Assembly (NCBI RefSeq): GCF_018717645.1
Contig: NZ_JAFLHG010000006.1
Span: 62,001 to 126,000 of the forward strand
DNA: 64,000 nt
Source of the DNA: Microbacterium flavum
GTDB taxonomy: Bacteria; Actinomycetota; Actinomycetes; Actinomycetales; Microbacteriaceae
Reading direction: 5' to 3'
Shown here: one piece after another, positions 36,852-45,613 of the stretch
Layout of the letters: each line of letters begins with the position of its first letter
How positions within the stretch are numbered: the first letter of the stretch is position 1
Translations under genes and position numbers: made by a program
The notes under the pieces: model-generated
Database searches by the model: none
Seen by the model: the letters and a program-made list of their open reading frames with translations, nothing else
Told to the model about the DNA's origin: nothing

Positions 36852-38319
36852 GCCGCGGCGCGGTGCGGCGGGCGGTGCGGTGCGCGGTGACGCCCCCGGG
36901 CGTCGTCAGCAGCGACGCCGTCGGCGCTCGCGCGCGTTCCTGGGTGCGTTCGCCATCGTCGTCGCCGTCCTCGCAGTCATCGGCCTCGCGGGCGCCGCCG
37001 TCACGACAGCGCAGGGCCCGCGAGCCACACGGGTGAGCGTGGACCCGGATGCCGCGTCGCGCAACGCCGGATCGCGCGTCATCTTCACGACCACGCAGTC
37101 CCTCGCCGACGTCACCCCGGATCAGGTGACGGTGACCCCGGCGACGTCCTTCACCGTCGACACCTCCGGGCGCAGCGTCGGCGTGCGCTTCGCGCTGCCC
37201 CTGTGGGACGACACCCAGTACACCGTCACGATCACGGATGTCGTGGGCGTCGGCGGCGCGGCATCCACCACCCTCAGCGAGTCGTTCACCACCCCGAAGC
37301 TGCAGACCTACATCCTGCAGCGCGGCAATGAGGGCGCCGGCGGCGACACCGTCTTCCAGACCGACCTCGAGGGCGACGCCGCCGTTCCGGTGTTCACGGC
37401 GCCGCAGATCGAAGACTTCCGCGCCACTTCGTCGCACCTCGTGATCTCGACGATCGACGACGACGGCCACTCGCACCTGACCGTCACCGATCTCGACGGG
37501 GGAAGCCAGCGCGATCTCCCCCTCCCCGGCACGGGCAGCGTCACGAACCTCCAGAGCGCAGACCGGGGCGACCTGATCGGCTACACCTTCACCGACGCGA
37601 ACATCGGCGCGGCCGGGGCGCGCGAGAACGTCCTCTACACGGCCTCCCTCGCCGATGCGCAGGCCGACACCGACCCCACCGCGATCACCCGCTCCGGGGG
37701 CGAGTCGCGCGTCGGCGACTGGCGGTTCGTGCCCGGCACCGACACCCTCCTGACCCTCACCTACGACGGCGCCCTGACGCTGGTGTCGCCGCCGACGGCA
37801 TCCGGGGGAGCCTCGGCGCCGGTGGCCCTGGGCAACGCCGTCGCGATCGACGGGATCGCGCGCGGCTCGACGACGGTCATCGTGGAGCGGGTCACGGGAC
37901 CGGCGGCGATCGACCTGTCCACCGCGCAGGAGGTGCCGCTGGCCGCGACCGACACGTCCCTGGGACAGGTGAACCGCGTCATCCCGATGGCGGACGGGAC
38001 GACCCTGCGGGTGCTGGCGATCCTCGACGGGTTCACCGTGCGCTCGACGACGGTGCACGTCGTGGACGCCGCCGGCGCTGCCCGTCCCGTCTTCGACATC
38101 GACCCGAAGGACACGCTCATCGACACCTGCGTGTCGCCCAGCGGGCGCTACGCGGCGTTCCTCATCGCGCCCGATGCGGTGTCCAACACCTACGACGGGC
38201 ACCGGCTGCCGCTGCCGAAGAAGGTGCAGACGCACGTCGTCTCCCTCGCCGACGGCACGGAGCAGGTCGCTCTGCAGGGCTTCGACATCTCGTGGTGCCA
38301 GACCCCGCCCCGGATGTGA
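36841..38319 (+). CDS. Membrane-anchored protein with Ig-like and beta-propeller-like domains
   Basis: 492 residues. A basic N-terminus, one transmembrane helix (about 33-55), an SbsA/Big-type Ig-like domain (about 60-150), and then repeats typical of a six- or seven-bladed propeller to the end. It probably faces the outside of the membrane as a binding or scaffold protein. No enzymatic motif was found. It starts within the end of the TIGR03943-like gene, so it belongs to the zinc-linked operon by position. Function unknown. Confidence 0.78.
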   Translation: MSTEPRRGAAGGAVRGDAPGRRQQRRRRRSRAFLGAFAIVVAVLAVIGLAGAAVTTAQGPRATRVSVDPDAASRNAGSRVIFTTTQSLADVTPDQVTVTPATSFTVDTSGRSVGVRFALPLWDDTQYTVTITDVVGVGGAASTTLSESFTTPKLQTYILQRGNEGAGGDTVFQTDLEGDAAVPVFTAPQIEDFRATSSHLVISTIDDDGHSHLTVTDLDGGSQRDLPLPGTGSVTNLQSADRGDLIGYTFTDANIGAAGARENVLYTASLADAQADTDPTAITRSGGESRVGDWRFVPGTDTLLTLTYDGALTLVSPPTASGGASAPVALGNAVAIDGIARGSTTVIVERVTGPAAIDLSTAQEVPLAATDTSLGQVNRVIPMADGTTLRVLAILDGFTVRSTTVHVVDAAGAARPVFDIDPKDTLIDTCVSPSGRYAAFLIAPDAVSNTYDGHRLPLPKKVQTHVVSLADGTEQVALQGFDISWCQTPPRM

Positions 38320-39014
38320 CGGGCGTGCCCGGCGCTGCCCGCGACGACGCCCCCGATCCCGGGCTCGTGCCCGCGACGCGTGCCGCGCTCACCGCGCTGC
38401 CGGTCGAGGTGGCGCCGCGGCTCCTCGGCGGCGTGCTCGAAGTGACGACGGGCGCCGCGTCGGTCGCGGTGCGCATCACCGAGACCGAGGCCTACCACGG
38501 TGCCGGGACCGGCGATGAGCCCGACCCCGGATCGCACGCCCGGATGGGTCGGACGGCCCGGAACGCCACCATGTGGGGCGAGCCCGGGCATCTGTACGTG
38601 TATCTCAGCCACGGCATCCATTCGTGCGTCAACGTCGTCTGCGGGCCGGAGGGGACCGCGGGCGGAGTGCTGCTGCGCGCCGGCGAGGTCGTCGCGGGGG
38701 AGGAGGCCGCGTTTGCGCGCCGCCGCGCCGCACGTACGAGCCGCGATCTCGCGCGGGGGCCCGGTCGGCTCGGGGATGCGGTGGGGCTGCGGCATGCCCT
38801 CCACGACGGCATCGACGCCGTGACCGGGACGCCGCGTGCGGACGCCGTCGCGCGGCTGTGGCTCCCCGCCGTCCCGCTCACGCCCATCGCGACCGGCCCG
38901 CGGGTGGGCGTCGCCGGTGCGGCCGGCACGGATGCCTTCCCCTGGCGCTTCTGGATCGCCGGCGACCCCACGGTGTCGCCCTTCCGGTGGGGGCGCGGCG
39001 CGCGCCCCGCGTGA
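38316..39014 (+). CDS. 3-methyladenine DNA glycosylase (AAG/MPG family)
   Basis: 232 residues. Removes alkylated purines from DNA. The catalytic glutamate lies in RITETEAYHG, followed by the DNA-intercalation region HARMGRTARNATMWG and the conserved YLSHGIHSCVNVV. GTG 38316, overlapping the previous stop (GTGA), is the likely start; GTG 38292 and GTG 38295 in the same frame are alternatives. Its place at the end of a zinc operon seems positional rather than functional. Confidence 0.92.
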   Translation: MTGVPGAARDDAPDPGLVPATRAALTALPVEVAPRLLGGVLEVTTGAASVAVRITETEAYHGAGTGDEPDPGSHARMGRTARNATMWGEPGHLYVYLSHGIHSCVNVVCGPEGTAGGVLLRAGEVVAGEEAAFARRRAARTSRDLARGPGRLGDAVGLRHALHDGIDAVTGTPRADAVARLWLPAVPLTPIATGPRVGVAGAAGTDAFPWRFWIAGDPTVSPFRWGRGARPA

Positions 39015-39041
39015 GAGCGCGCGGACCGCTAGCGTGTACCC

Positions 39042-39332
39042 ATGTCATTCCAGGCCTATCTCGACAACATCGAGACCCGCACCGGGCTCACTCCGCGGCA
39101 GTTCATCGACCTGGCCTCGGAGCGCGGCTTCGGCCCCGAGACGAAGGCGGCCCCGATCCTCGCGTGGCTGAAGGAGGACTACGAGCTCTCCCGCGGCTAC
39201 GGGATGGCGCTCGTCCACGTCATCACCAAGGGCCCGCAGATCGACGCGCGTCACGTCGGGACGGACGGCGTCCACCGCGACGAGTCCGACACGCTGTGGC
39301 TCGACGGCAAGGACACCCGTCCGGGGACCTGA
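39042..39332 (+). CDS. DUF4287 domain-containing protein
   Basis: 96 residues. MSFQAYLDNIETRTGLTPRQF and GYGMALVHVITKG match DUF4287, small soluble proteins of unknown function often found near DUF1801 or glyoxalase genes. ATG 39042 is exactly six bases after a TAGCGT box (39030-39035), so the transcript is probably leaderless. Confidence 0.9.
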   Translation: MSFQAYLDNIETRTGLTPRQFIDLASERGFGPETKAAPILAWLKEDYELSRGYGMALVHVITKGPQIDARHVGTDGVHRDESDTLWLDGKDTRPGT

Positions 39333-39372
39333 ACCACGCTGGTCGCCGGTCAAGGCGACACGCCGCGCGTGC

Positions 39373-39522
39373 TAGACTGACTCTTTGTCTGCGCGCACTC
39401 CAGCACGCAGTTCGTATCCCACCCACCGCATCCGGCAGCAATGCCGCGCTGAGGGGTGGGGTGCAGACAAGGGATCTTGGGTGGGACCGTCCGGTCTCAC
39501 GGTACTTGAAGGAGTCACCACA
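39373..39522 (+). promoter_or_regulatory. Promoter and structured 5' leader of rpmB-rpmG-rpsN
   Basis: TAGACT at 39373-39378 is the probable -10, giving a leader of about 138 bases. TTGTCTGC (39385-39392) pairs with GCAGACAA (39463-39470). Inside, CCCACCC (39418-39424) can pair with GGGTGGG at 39454-39460 or with a second GGGTGGG at 39479-39485. These two pairings exclude each other, as in regulatory leaders. A GGAG site lies 8 bases before the rpmB ATG. Confidence 0.6.
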
Positions 39523-39759
39523 ATGGCAGCAGTGTGCCAGGTGACCGGAGCTGTTCCCGGCTTCGGTCACAACATCTCGCACTCGCACCGTCGGACGAAG
39601 CGCCGCTTCGACCCGAACGTGCAGAAGAAGACCTATTTCGTTCCGTCGCTGGGTCGCAAGATCACGATCAACGTGTCCGCCAAGGGCATCAAGGTGATCG
39701 ACGCGCGCGGCATCGAGTCGGTCGTGAAGGACATGATCGCTAGAGGGGTGAAGCTCTGA
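39523..39759 (+). CDS. rpmB: 50S ribosomal protein L28
   Basis: 78 residues, full length: [31 protein letters not shown] and the [19 protein letters not shown] core. It has only a single cysteine, so it lacks the CXXC zinc-ribbon pairs of C+ paralogues. First gene of rpmB-rpmG-rpsN, the set that in many actinobacteria is switched on during zinc shortage. Its stop overlaps the rpmG start (TGATG). Confidence 0.97.
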   Translation: MAAVCQVTGAVPGFGHNISHSHRRTKRRFDPNVQKKTYFVPSLGRKITINVSAKGIKVIDARGIESVVKDMIARGVKL

Positions 39760-39929
39760 TGGCCAAGAAGGCTCAGGACGTCCGTCCGATCATCAAGCTG
39801 CGTTCGACCGCCGGCACGGGGTACACCTACGTGACGCGCAAGAACCGCCGCAACAACCCCGACCGCATCGTGCTGAAGAAGTACGACCCGGTGATCCGCA
39901 AGCACGTCGAATTCCGAGAGGAGCGCTGA
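39759..39929 (+). CDS. rpmG: 50S ribosomal protein L33
   Basis: 56 residues: [19 protein letters not shown] and the [20 protein letters not shown] core of L33. No cysteine is present, so this is the zinc-independent form. The ATG shares two bases with the rpmB stop, and the gene ends four bases before the rpsN start. Confidence 0.96.
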   Translation: MAKKAQDVRPIIKLRSTAGTGYTYVTRKNRRNNPDRIVLKKYDPVIRKHVEFREER

Positions 39930-39933
39930 TCTC

Positions 39934-40239
39934 ATGGCGAAGAAGAGCAAGATCGCGCGCAACAACCAGCGCGAAGAGGTCGTCGCCCGCTACGCCGAGA
40001 AGCGTGCCGAGCTGAAGAAGACCCTCGTGGACCCGAACGCGACCGACGAGGCCCGCGAGGCCGCTCGGATCGGTCTGCAGAAGCTGCCCCGCAACGCGTC
40101 GCCCGTGCGCCTGCGTGGCCGCGACGCCATCGACGGTCGCCCGCGCGGCTACCTGTCGAAGTTCGGCATCTCGCGTGTGCGTTTCCGCGACATGGCGCAC
40201 AAGGGCGAGCTGCCCGGTGTGACCAAGTCGAGCTGGTAA
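39934..40239 (+). CDS. rpsN: 30S ribosomal protein S14 (zinc-independent, long form)
   Basis: 101 residues, the long form of S14, with no cysteines, against about 61 residues and a CXXC zinc site in the short form. [24 protein letters not shown] and the [21 protein letters not shown] end are typical. A hairpin terminator follows 29 bases after the stop. Confidence 0.97.
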   Translation: MAKKSKIARNNQREEVVARYAEKRAELKKTLVDPNATDEAREAARIGLQKLPRNASPVRLRGRDAIDGRPRGYLSKFGISRVRFRDMAHKGELPGVTKSSW

Positions 40240-40268
40240 GACGCTCTCGGGCCCCGCGCCCGCCCGCA

Positions 40269-40302
40269 CGAAGGCCCGTCCCCGAGAGGGGGCGGGCCTT
40301 CG
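40269..40302 (+). terminator. Terminator after rpsN
   Basis: CGAAGGCCCG (40269-40278) pairs perfectly with CGGGCCTTCG (40293-40302) around a C/G-rich loop. It follows the last ribosomal gene directly. Confidence 0.75.
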
Positions 40303-40623
40303 TCGTGCGCGCTGCGCCCCCAGAAGCCGCGCCCGCAGGATCGGAGAACGATCGCAGAACCGGATGCCACGGGCCCACGCATCCGGTTCTGGTGCGCGTT
40401 TCCGGATCTGTTCGCCGCGGCGAGCCGACCGTCCATCACATTCGTCACATCCATCACTCCTGCACCGCGACACGCCGGTGAGAATGGTCCGAGAGGGCCG
40501 GAAATCCGCGGAAATCCGCCTGTCATGGGTATATTCGGGACCGGTCCATCCGACCAACCCGGGCGTTCGCCCGGTTCGATGTCACTGAAGGCGGCACACA
40601 CGCTGCCGTCTGGAGGAAACCCC
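40303..40623 (+). promoter_or_regulatory. Non-coding stretch: inverted repeat, tandem repeat and hup promoter
   Basis: No gene was found here. CAGAACCGGATGC (40355-40367) is repeated inverted at 40379-40391 around an 11-base loop. GGAAATCCGC occurs twice in tandem at 40500-40519. TATATT at 40530-40535 is the best -10 box in the window and would start hup transcription near 40542, leaving a leader of about 80 bases ending in GGAGG before the ATG. The tandem repeats overlap the -35 position, which itself is not consensus. Confidence 0.6.
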
Positions 40624-40902
40624 ATGGCTATCACCAAGACCGAGCTCGTCGCCAGCATCGCCAGCGCCACCGGCGAGAGCCAGGCCACTGTCGGCCGCGT
40701 CGTCGACGGTCTGTTCTCGGCTGTCTCCGAGGCCGTCGCCAAGGGCGACAAGGTCACGATCCCCGGCTTCCTGTCGTTCGAGACGGTGGAGACCGCCGCT
40801 CGCACGGGTCGCAACCCGCAGACGGGCGCCGAGATCCAGATCGCGGCGGGCAAGCGCGTCAAGGTCACGGCCGGCTCGAAGCTGAAGGCCGCCGCCAAGT
40901 AA
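40624..40902 (+). CDS. hup: HU family DNA-binding protein
   Basis: 92 residues. The histone-like fold is clear: KTELVASIASATGESQA at the start, VTIPGFLSFETVETAARTGRNPQTG as the DNA-binding arm, and GKRVKVTAGSKLK at the end. It bends and compacts DNA as a dimer. It lacks the long Lys/Ala tail of mycobacterial HupB. Single gene with its own promoter and a strong terminator. Confidence 0.96.
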   Translation: MAITKTELVASIASATGESQATVGRVVDGLFSAVSEAVAKGDKVTIPGFLSFETVETAARTGRNPQTGAEIQIAAGKRVKVTAGSKLKAAAK

Positions 40903-40917
40903 TCGGACCCACGTCCG

Positions 40918-40951
40918 CGAAGGGGGGATGCCGCGTGGCATCCCCCCTTCG
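40918..40951 (+). terminator. Terminator after hup
   Basis: GAAGGGGGGATGCC (40919-40932) and GGCATCCCCCCTTC (40937-40950) form a perfect 14-bp stem with a GCGT loop, the strongest terminator hairpin in the window. Confidence 0.85.
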
Positions 40952-40985
40952 TCGTGCCCGCCCGAAGCCCGCGTAGGCTGGAGCG

Positions 40986-42977
40986 GTGCCCACCCGTGTG
41001 TTCCGGGTCGCAGGACCTGCGATCCTCGTCGTCGCCGCGCTTGCGGCGCTCGTCGCGGGTCTCATCTACGGCGGCGGTGCGAGCCCGCTCCTGATCGCCG
41101 ATCCCGGACCGCTCGTGCGGTGGGGTCTCCCGGTCGCGACCCTCGGGGTCAACCTCTCCGCGGCCGGCATGGTCGGCACCCTCCTGCTCGCGCTGTTCGC
41201 GCTGCGCGCCCAGACGAAGCCGTTCGACACCGCGCTGGATGTGGCCTCCGTGTCGGCGGCGATCTTCACCGTCGCCAGCGCCCTCGTCGCATTCCTCACC
41301 TTCGTCAACATCTACAACGCGACACCCAGTGCGAGCGCCGAGTTCGGGCAGCAGCTGGGCCGCTTCCTCGTGGACACCGAGCCCGGGCGCGCCTGGTCGC
41401 TCACCACCCTCGCGGGGGCGACCCTCACCGTGCTGACCTTCGCCGTGCGCGGCTGGACGCCGACGCTCGTGATCGCGGCGCTGGCGGTCGCGACACTCAT
41501 CCCCATGGCGACCCAGGGGCACTCCGGCGAGGAGGCGAACCACAACACCGCGGTCGTCTCCCTCGCGCTGCACATCATCGGCGCAGCGGTGTGGCTCGGC
41601 GGGCTCGTCCTCCTCGTCGTCCTCCGCCCGCAGCTGGATCGCATCGCCCTGTCGGATGTGCTCCTGCGCTACTCGTCGATCGCACTGGCCGCGTTCGTCG
41701 TCGTGGCGCTCTCGGGGGTCGCTCGCGCCATCGTCGGCGTCGTCTCGGTGGAGAACCTCTTCTCGCCGTACGGCGCCATCCTCACCGTCAAGGTCGTCGC
41801 GCTCCTGCTCATCGGCGTCCTCGGCGCCTGGTACCGACGCAGCCTGATCGGACGGATCCGCGCGGATGCCGAGACCGGCCGCCGGGCCGCGTCACGCTTC
41901 TGGGGCCTCATCACGCTCGAGCTCGCCTTCATGGGCATCGCGAGCGGCGCAGCCGTCGCCCTCTCTCGGACGCCACCGCCGGTCGACACCCGCCTGCCCG
42001 AGATCCCGAGCCCCGCCGAAGTGCTGACGGGCGCCCCGCTGCCGCCCGAGCTCACCCCGATCCGCTGGATCACCAGCTGGGATCCGGATCTGCTCTGGGC
42101 GTTCGCCATCGGCTTCGGCGTGTTCTTCTACCTCGCCGGCGTGCGGCGCCTGCACCGGCGCGGCGACCGATGGCCGATCTACCGCACCGTGCTCTGGCTC
42201 GCCGGGCTGGCGCTCCTGCTCTGGGTCACGAACGGGGGGGTCAACACCTACCAGGACTACCTGTTCAGCATGCACATGGTCGGCCACATGCTGCTGTCCA
42301 TGGCGATCCCGATGCTGCTCGTCTTCGGAGCGCCGGTGACCCTGGCATCCCGCGCCATCGCCAAACGCGACGACGGCTCGCGCGGCGGCCGCGAGTGGAT
42401 CCTCTGGGCGGTGCACACCCCGTTCTCGCGGGTGATCACGCATCCGCTGTTCGCGGCGGCGATGTTCATCGGATCCCTGTGGGCGTTCTACTACACGGAC
42501 CTCTTCCGCTGGAGCCTGTACGACCACATCGGGCACGAGTGGATGATCGCGCACTTCCTCATCTCCGGGTATCTGTTCGTCCAGTCCCTCGTCGGGGTCG
42601 ATCCCGTCCCGTACCGTCTCCCGTACCCCTTCCGCCTGCTCACCCTCATCGGCGTCATGGCGATGCACGCGTTCTTCGGCATCACGATCATGATGTCGTC
42701 GGGTCTGTTCGTCGCCGAGTGGTTCGGGTCGATGGGGCGCACGTGGGGCGAGACGCCGCTCGCCGACCAGTACACGGGCGGCGGCATCGCGTGGTCGATC
42801 GGCGAGATCCCCACCCTCGTCCTCGCGATCACCGTCGCGATCCAGTGGAGCCGCTCGGACGATCGGCTGCAGCGGCGATCGGATCGCCAGGCCGAGCGGA
42901 CCGGGGACGCCGAGCTCGAGGAGTACAACGCGCGGCTGCAGGCCCTCGCCGATCGCGACACCCGCGCGCGCCGCTGA
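40986..42977 (+). CDS. Fused CopD-CtaG membrane protein (copper resistance / cytochrome c oxidase assembly)
   Basis: 663 residues and about fourteen helices. The first half (to about 330) contains a CopD-like domain with HNTAVVSLALHIIGAAVWLGGL. The second half is the caa3-type CtaG domain with YLFSMHMVGHMLLSMAIPMLLVFGAP and HEWMIAHFLISGYLF, whose histidines probably bind copper. The fusion is common in actinobacteria and links copper handling to cytochrome oxidase assembly. The GTG is six bases after TAGGCT (40974-40979). Confidence 0.93.
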   Translation: MPTRVFRVAGPAILVVAALAALVAGLIYGGGASPLLIADPGPLVRWGLPVATLGVNLSAAGMVGTLLLALFALRAQTKPFDTALDVASVSAAIFTVASALVAFLTFVNIYNATPSASAEFGQQLGRFLVDTEPGRAWSLTTLAGATLTVLTFAVRGWTPTLVIAALAVATLIPMATQGHSGEEANHNTAVVSLALHIIGAAVWLGGLVLLVVLRPQLDRIALSDVLLRYSSIALAAFVVVALSGVARAIVGVVSVENLFSPYGAILTVKVVALLLIGVLGAWYRRSLIGRIRADAETGRRAASRFWGLITLELAFMGIASGAAVALSRTPPPVDTRLPEIPSPAEVLTGAPLPPELTPIRWITSWDPDLLWAFAIGFGVFFYLAGVRRLHRRGDRWPIYRTVLWLAGLALLLWVTNGGVNTYQDYLFSMHMVGHMLLSMAIPMLLVFGAPVTLASRAIAKRDDGSRGGREWILWAVHTPFSRVITHPLFAAAMFIGSLWAFYYTDLFRWSLYDHIGHEWMIAHFLISGYLFVQSLVGVDPVPYRLPYPFRLLTLIGVMAMHAFFGITIMMSSGLFVAEWFGSMGRTWGETPLADQYTGGGIAWSIGEIPTLVLAITVAIQWSRSDDRLQRRSDRQAERTGDAELEEYNARLQALADRDTRARR

Positions 42978-42998
42978 TCGTCGCCGCAGACGCGACGG

Positions 42999-44147
42999 TC
43001 AGCTGCCGTCGCCGACCTGGATGGACGCCGTGCCGTCGGGCAGGATCGTGACGGTGCCGTCGAGCGAGAAGGGCACCGCCTCGTCGAGCGTGCGGACCGA
43101 CCCGTCGAAGATCGACCGGATGTCGACCGTGATGTGCGCGACCGCCGGGACCTTCTCGATCCGCCAGTGCGCGCCATCCGGGACGAGGGTGACCGTCGGC
43201 TGCTGCGCGATCGACCAGGTCGGGGTGCTCGCGAGGCGGTTCTGCACGACGAGGCCGAAGGGGCAGCCCGTCGGCTGGAGCACCTGCTGAGTGGCGCACG
43301 TGGAGAGAAAGGACTCCACCTGCTCCTGCACAGCGGCGGTGAACTTTTCGGTCGGCTGGGCTTGCACGTCGACGGGGATCTTCGCGAGGGGTGTGTCCGA
43401 GAGCACGGCGACGCCCGGGGTCGACGCAATCGGGGTGTCGACCGAGATCGAGTAGAGGCCCGGCGAGAAGACGAGGAGGGCGACCGGCTCGAGGGGATCC
43501 GCGTCGGCGCGATCGGGGGAGACCTGCCGGGTGTCGACCTCGAAGCCGTTGACGGCGAACTGCGTCGCTCCGCGCACCGTCAGCTCGATCGCGGCGAGGG
43601 GACTGGTCGCGAACCGCCAGGTCGGCGCCACGCCGACCCATCCCGCGCGCTCCACACGGAACGCGGTGGTGCCGGAATGCGGGCCGGCGTCGTAGGACAC
43701 CGTGACGGTCGTGGTGCCGTCGTCCTCCGCGGTGGCGGAGGTGATCTCGGGGTGCGTCAGGGGGGCGAGGGCGGCGCGGCGCAGGAGCGCTTCGCTGGCA
43801 TCCGCCGGCAGTCCGGAGTTCTGCAGGGCCGCCGAGTCGACGGCGACGCCGGGCACGGTGAGGGCCTCCGCGGCGTTTCCCGTGCTGAGCAGGTCCAGGT
43901 AGCGGCGCACGAACGAGGACGGGCTGTAGAGGTCGTCGTACAGCACCGCGCCCGCGGCGCCGAACGCTCCGACGAGGAGCACGCCGACGATCCCGATCGC
44001 CGTGAGGTCACGGCCGAGCGAACGGCGCCGGCGAGCCGGTCGGCGCGCCGGCTGCGGGGCGGCGGCATCGGCCCCGACGGCGGGTGCGGCGGCCGTCGGG
44101 GCACGCCCCACGGCATCCCCCGCTGTGCCCTCTCGCGCGTCGTCCAC
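42999..44147 (-). CDS. Membrane-anchored extracytoplasmic protein of unknown function
   Basis: 382 residues. An Ala/Pro/Arg-rich cytoplasmic start (1-45), one helix (about 48-70), then a large outside domain with DLYSPSSFVRRYLDLLSTGNAAEAL, resembling NTF2-like stress proteins, and mostly beta structure to the end. Two cysteines (SFLSTCATQQVLQPTGCPFG) may form a disulfide. No catalytic motif. A TAGACT box lies six bases before the GTG, facing away from the helicase promoter. Confidence 0.78.
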   Translation of the reverse strand: MDDAREGTAGDAVGRAPTAAAPAVGADAAAPQPARRPARRRRSLGRDLTAIGIVGVLLVGAFGAAGAVLYDDLYSPSSFVRRYLDLLSTGNAAEALTVPGVAVDSAALQNSGLPADASEALLRRAALAPLTHPEITSATAEDDGTTTVTVSYDAGPHSGTTAFRVERAGWVGVAPTWRFATSPLAAIELTVRGATQFAVNGFEVDTRQVSPDRADADPLEPVALLVFSPGLYSISVDTPIASTPGVAVLSDTPLAKIPVDVQAQPTEKFTAAVQEQVESFLSTCATQQVLQPTGCPFGLVVQNRLASTPTWSIAQQPTVTLVPDGAHWRIEKVPAVAHITVDIRSIFDGSVRTLDEAVPFSLDGTVTILPDGTASIQVGDGS

Positions 44148-44191
44148 GCGCCCAGTCTAGGAAACCGGCGCCGATGGCTAGCATTGTGTCG

Positions 44192-45613
44192 GTGAACGTC
44201 CCTCCGCTGTCACCCGAGCAGGAGGAGCTCTACCGCCTCATCGAGGACACCCGCGAGCACGTCTTCGTCACGGGACGCGCGGGAACGGGGAAATCCACCC
44301 TGCTGCAGCACCTCGCGTGGAACACGGACAAGCAGATCGCCGTCTGCGCGCCGACCGGCGTGGCGGCGCTCAACGTGGAGGGGCAGACGATCCACTCGCT
44401 GTTCCGGCTGCCGATCGGGCTCATCGCCGACAGCGAGCTCGAGCAGTCCGAGCCGGCGCGGAAGATCATGAACGCCATCGACACGCTCGTGATCGACGAG
44501 ATCTCGATGGTCAACGCCGACCTGATGGATGCCATCGACCGCTCCCTCCGTCAGGCGCGGCGCCGACGCAGCGAGCCGTTCGGCGGCGTGCAGGTGATCA
44601 TGTTCGGCGATCCGTACCAGCTCTCGCCCGTGCCCCCGCGCGGTGACGAGCTGAAGTACATCCACGACCACTACCGCTCGTTCTGGTTCTTCGACGCGCA
44701 GGTGTGGGCAGGCCCCTCGACAGGCTCGGGGACCGGCCTGGGGGCGGGGGGAGGCGCGATCCGCTCCGACGGTCTGCTCGATCTCGGCCGGGTGGGGGCG
44801 CCGCTGAACATCCGCGAACTGCGGCACATCCACCGGCAGGCCGATGACGAGTTCAAGGCGATGCTCAATGCCGTCCGCTATGGCGTGGTCACCGCCGACA
44901 TCGCCGGGAAGCTCAACGCCGCCGGTGCGAGGCCTGTCCCCGACGTCGCCGAGGGCGAGCCGCCGATCATCACGCTCGCCACGCGCAACGACATCGTCAA
45001 CAGGATCAACCAGCGCCACCTCGACGCGCTCACGGGGCCCGTGCAGACGGCGCGCGCGGAGATCTCCGGGGATTTCGGGCGGGGCGAGACCGGCTACCCC
45101 GCTGACGCGGAGCTGCAGCTGAAGGTGGGGGCGCAGGTGATGTTCCTGCGCAACGACATCGCCGGATACGGCGGCCCGGGTGGTTCCGGCGGAGGCGGGC
45201 CGCGCTGGGTCAACGGATCCATCGGCACGGTCACCCGCATCGCCGGAGGAACCGTGCGCGTCGAGCTGGACGGCGAGGAGCACGATGTCGAGCCGACCGT
45301 GTGGGAGAGGTTCCGCTACGCGTACGACCCGGCATCCCGCAAGCTCACCCGTGAGATCGCGGCCGAGTTCACCCAGTTCCCGCTGCGGCTCGCCTGGGCG
45401 GTGACCATCCACAAGTCGCAGGGCAAGACGTACGATCGCGCGATCATCGACCTGGGCTCGGGGGCGTTCGCCCCGGGTCAGACGTACGTCGCTCTGTCGC
45501 GGCTGACCTCGCTGGATGGCCTGCACCTGACGCGCCCCCTGCGCCCGAGCGACATCCTCGTGGATGCCGACGTCCGCCGCTTCATGGCCGGCGTCCGCGC
45601 CTCCGGCTTCTGA
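44192..45613 (+). CDS. PIF1/RecD-like DNA helicase
   Basis: About 473 residues. Superfamily 1B helicase: Walker A GRAGTGKST (28-36), Walker B VIDEISMV (99-106), motif III FGDPYQLSPVPP, and C-terminal IHKSQGKTYDRAIIDL and TYVALSRLTSLDGL. These are the Pif1 motifs. Residues about 174-195 are an insert encoded by a dispersed repeat (STGSGTG). TAGCAT at 44179-44184 lies seven bases before GTG 44192, the start preferred here; ATG 44174 lies upstream of that box and would not be on a transcript started from it. Confidence 0.9.
   Translation: MNVPPLSPEQEELYRLIEDTREHVFVTGRAGTGKSTLLQHLAWNTDKQIAVCAPTGVAALNVEGQTIHSLFRLPIGLIADSELEQSEPARKIMNAIDTLVIDEISMVNADLMDAIDRSLRQARRRRSEPFGGVQVIMFGDPYQLSPVPPRGDELKYIHDHYRSFWFFDAQVWAGPSTGSGTGLGAGGGAIRSDGLLDLGRVGAPLNIRELRHIHRQADDEFKAMLNAVRYGVVTADIAGKLNAAGARPVPDVAEGEPPIITLATRNDIVNRINQRHLDALTGPVQTARAEISGDFGRGETGYPADAELQLKVGAQVMFLRNDIAGYGGPGGSGGGGPRWVNGSIGTVTRIAGGTVRVELDGEEHDVEPTVWERFRYAYDPASRKLTREIAAEFTQFPLRLAWAVTIHKSQGKTYDRAIIDLGSGAFAPGQTYVALSRLTSLDGLHLTRPLRPSDILVDADVRRFMAGVRASGF
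44714..44734 (+). repeat. Single copy of the dispersed CGACAGGCTC repeat inside the helicase gene
   Basis: CCCTCGACAGGCTCGGGGACC matches the first unit of the E1 beta array (28345-28365) at most positions and is translated in the same frame as PSTGSGT. The Gly-rich stretch after it has the look of a spacer loop between helicase motifs. Confidence 0.75.

Noticed and set aside
39333..39522. Zur box before rpmB
   Set aside because: Expected from other actinobacteria for zinc-independent paralogues, but no TGATAA-type palindrome is present in the 190 bases.
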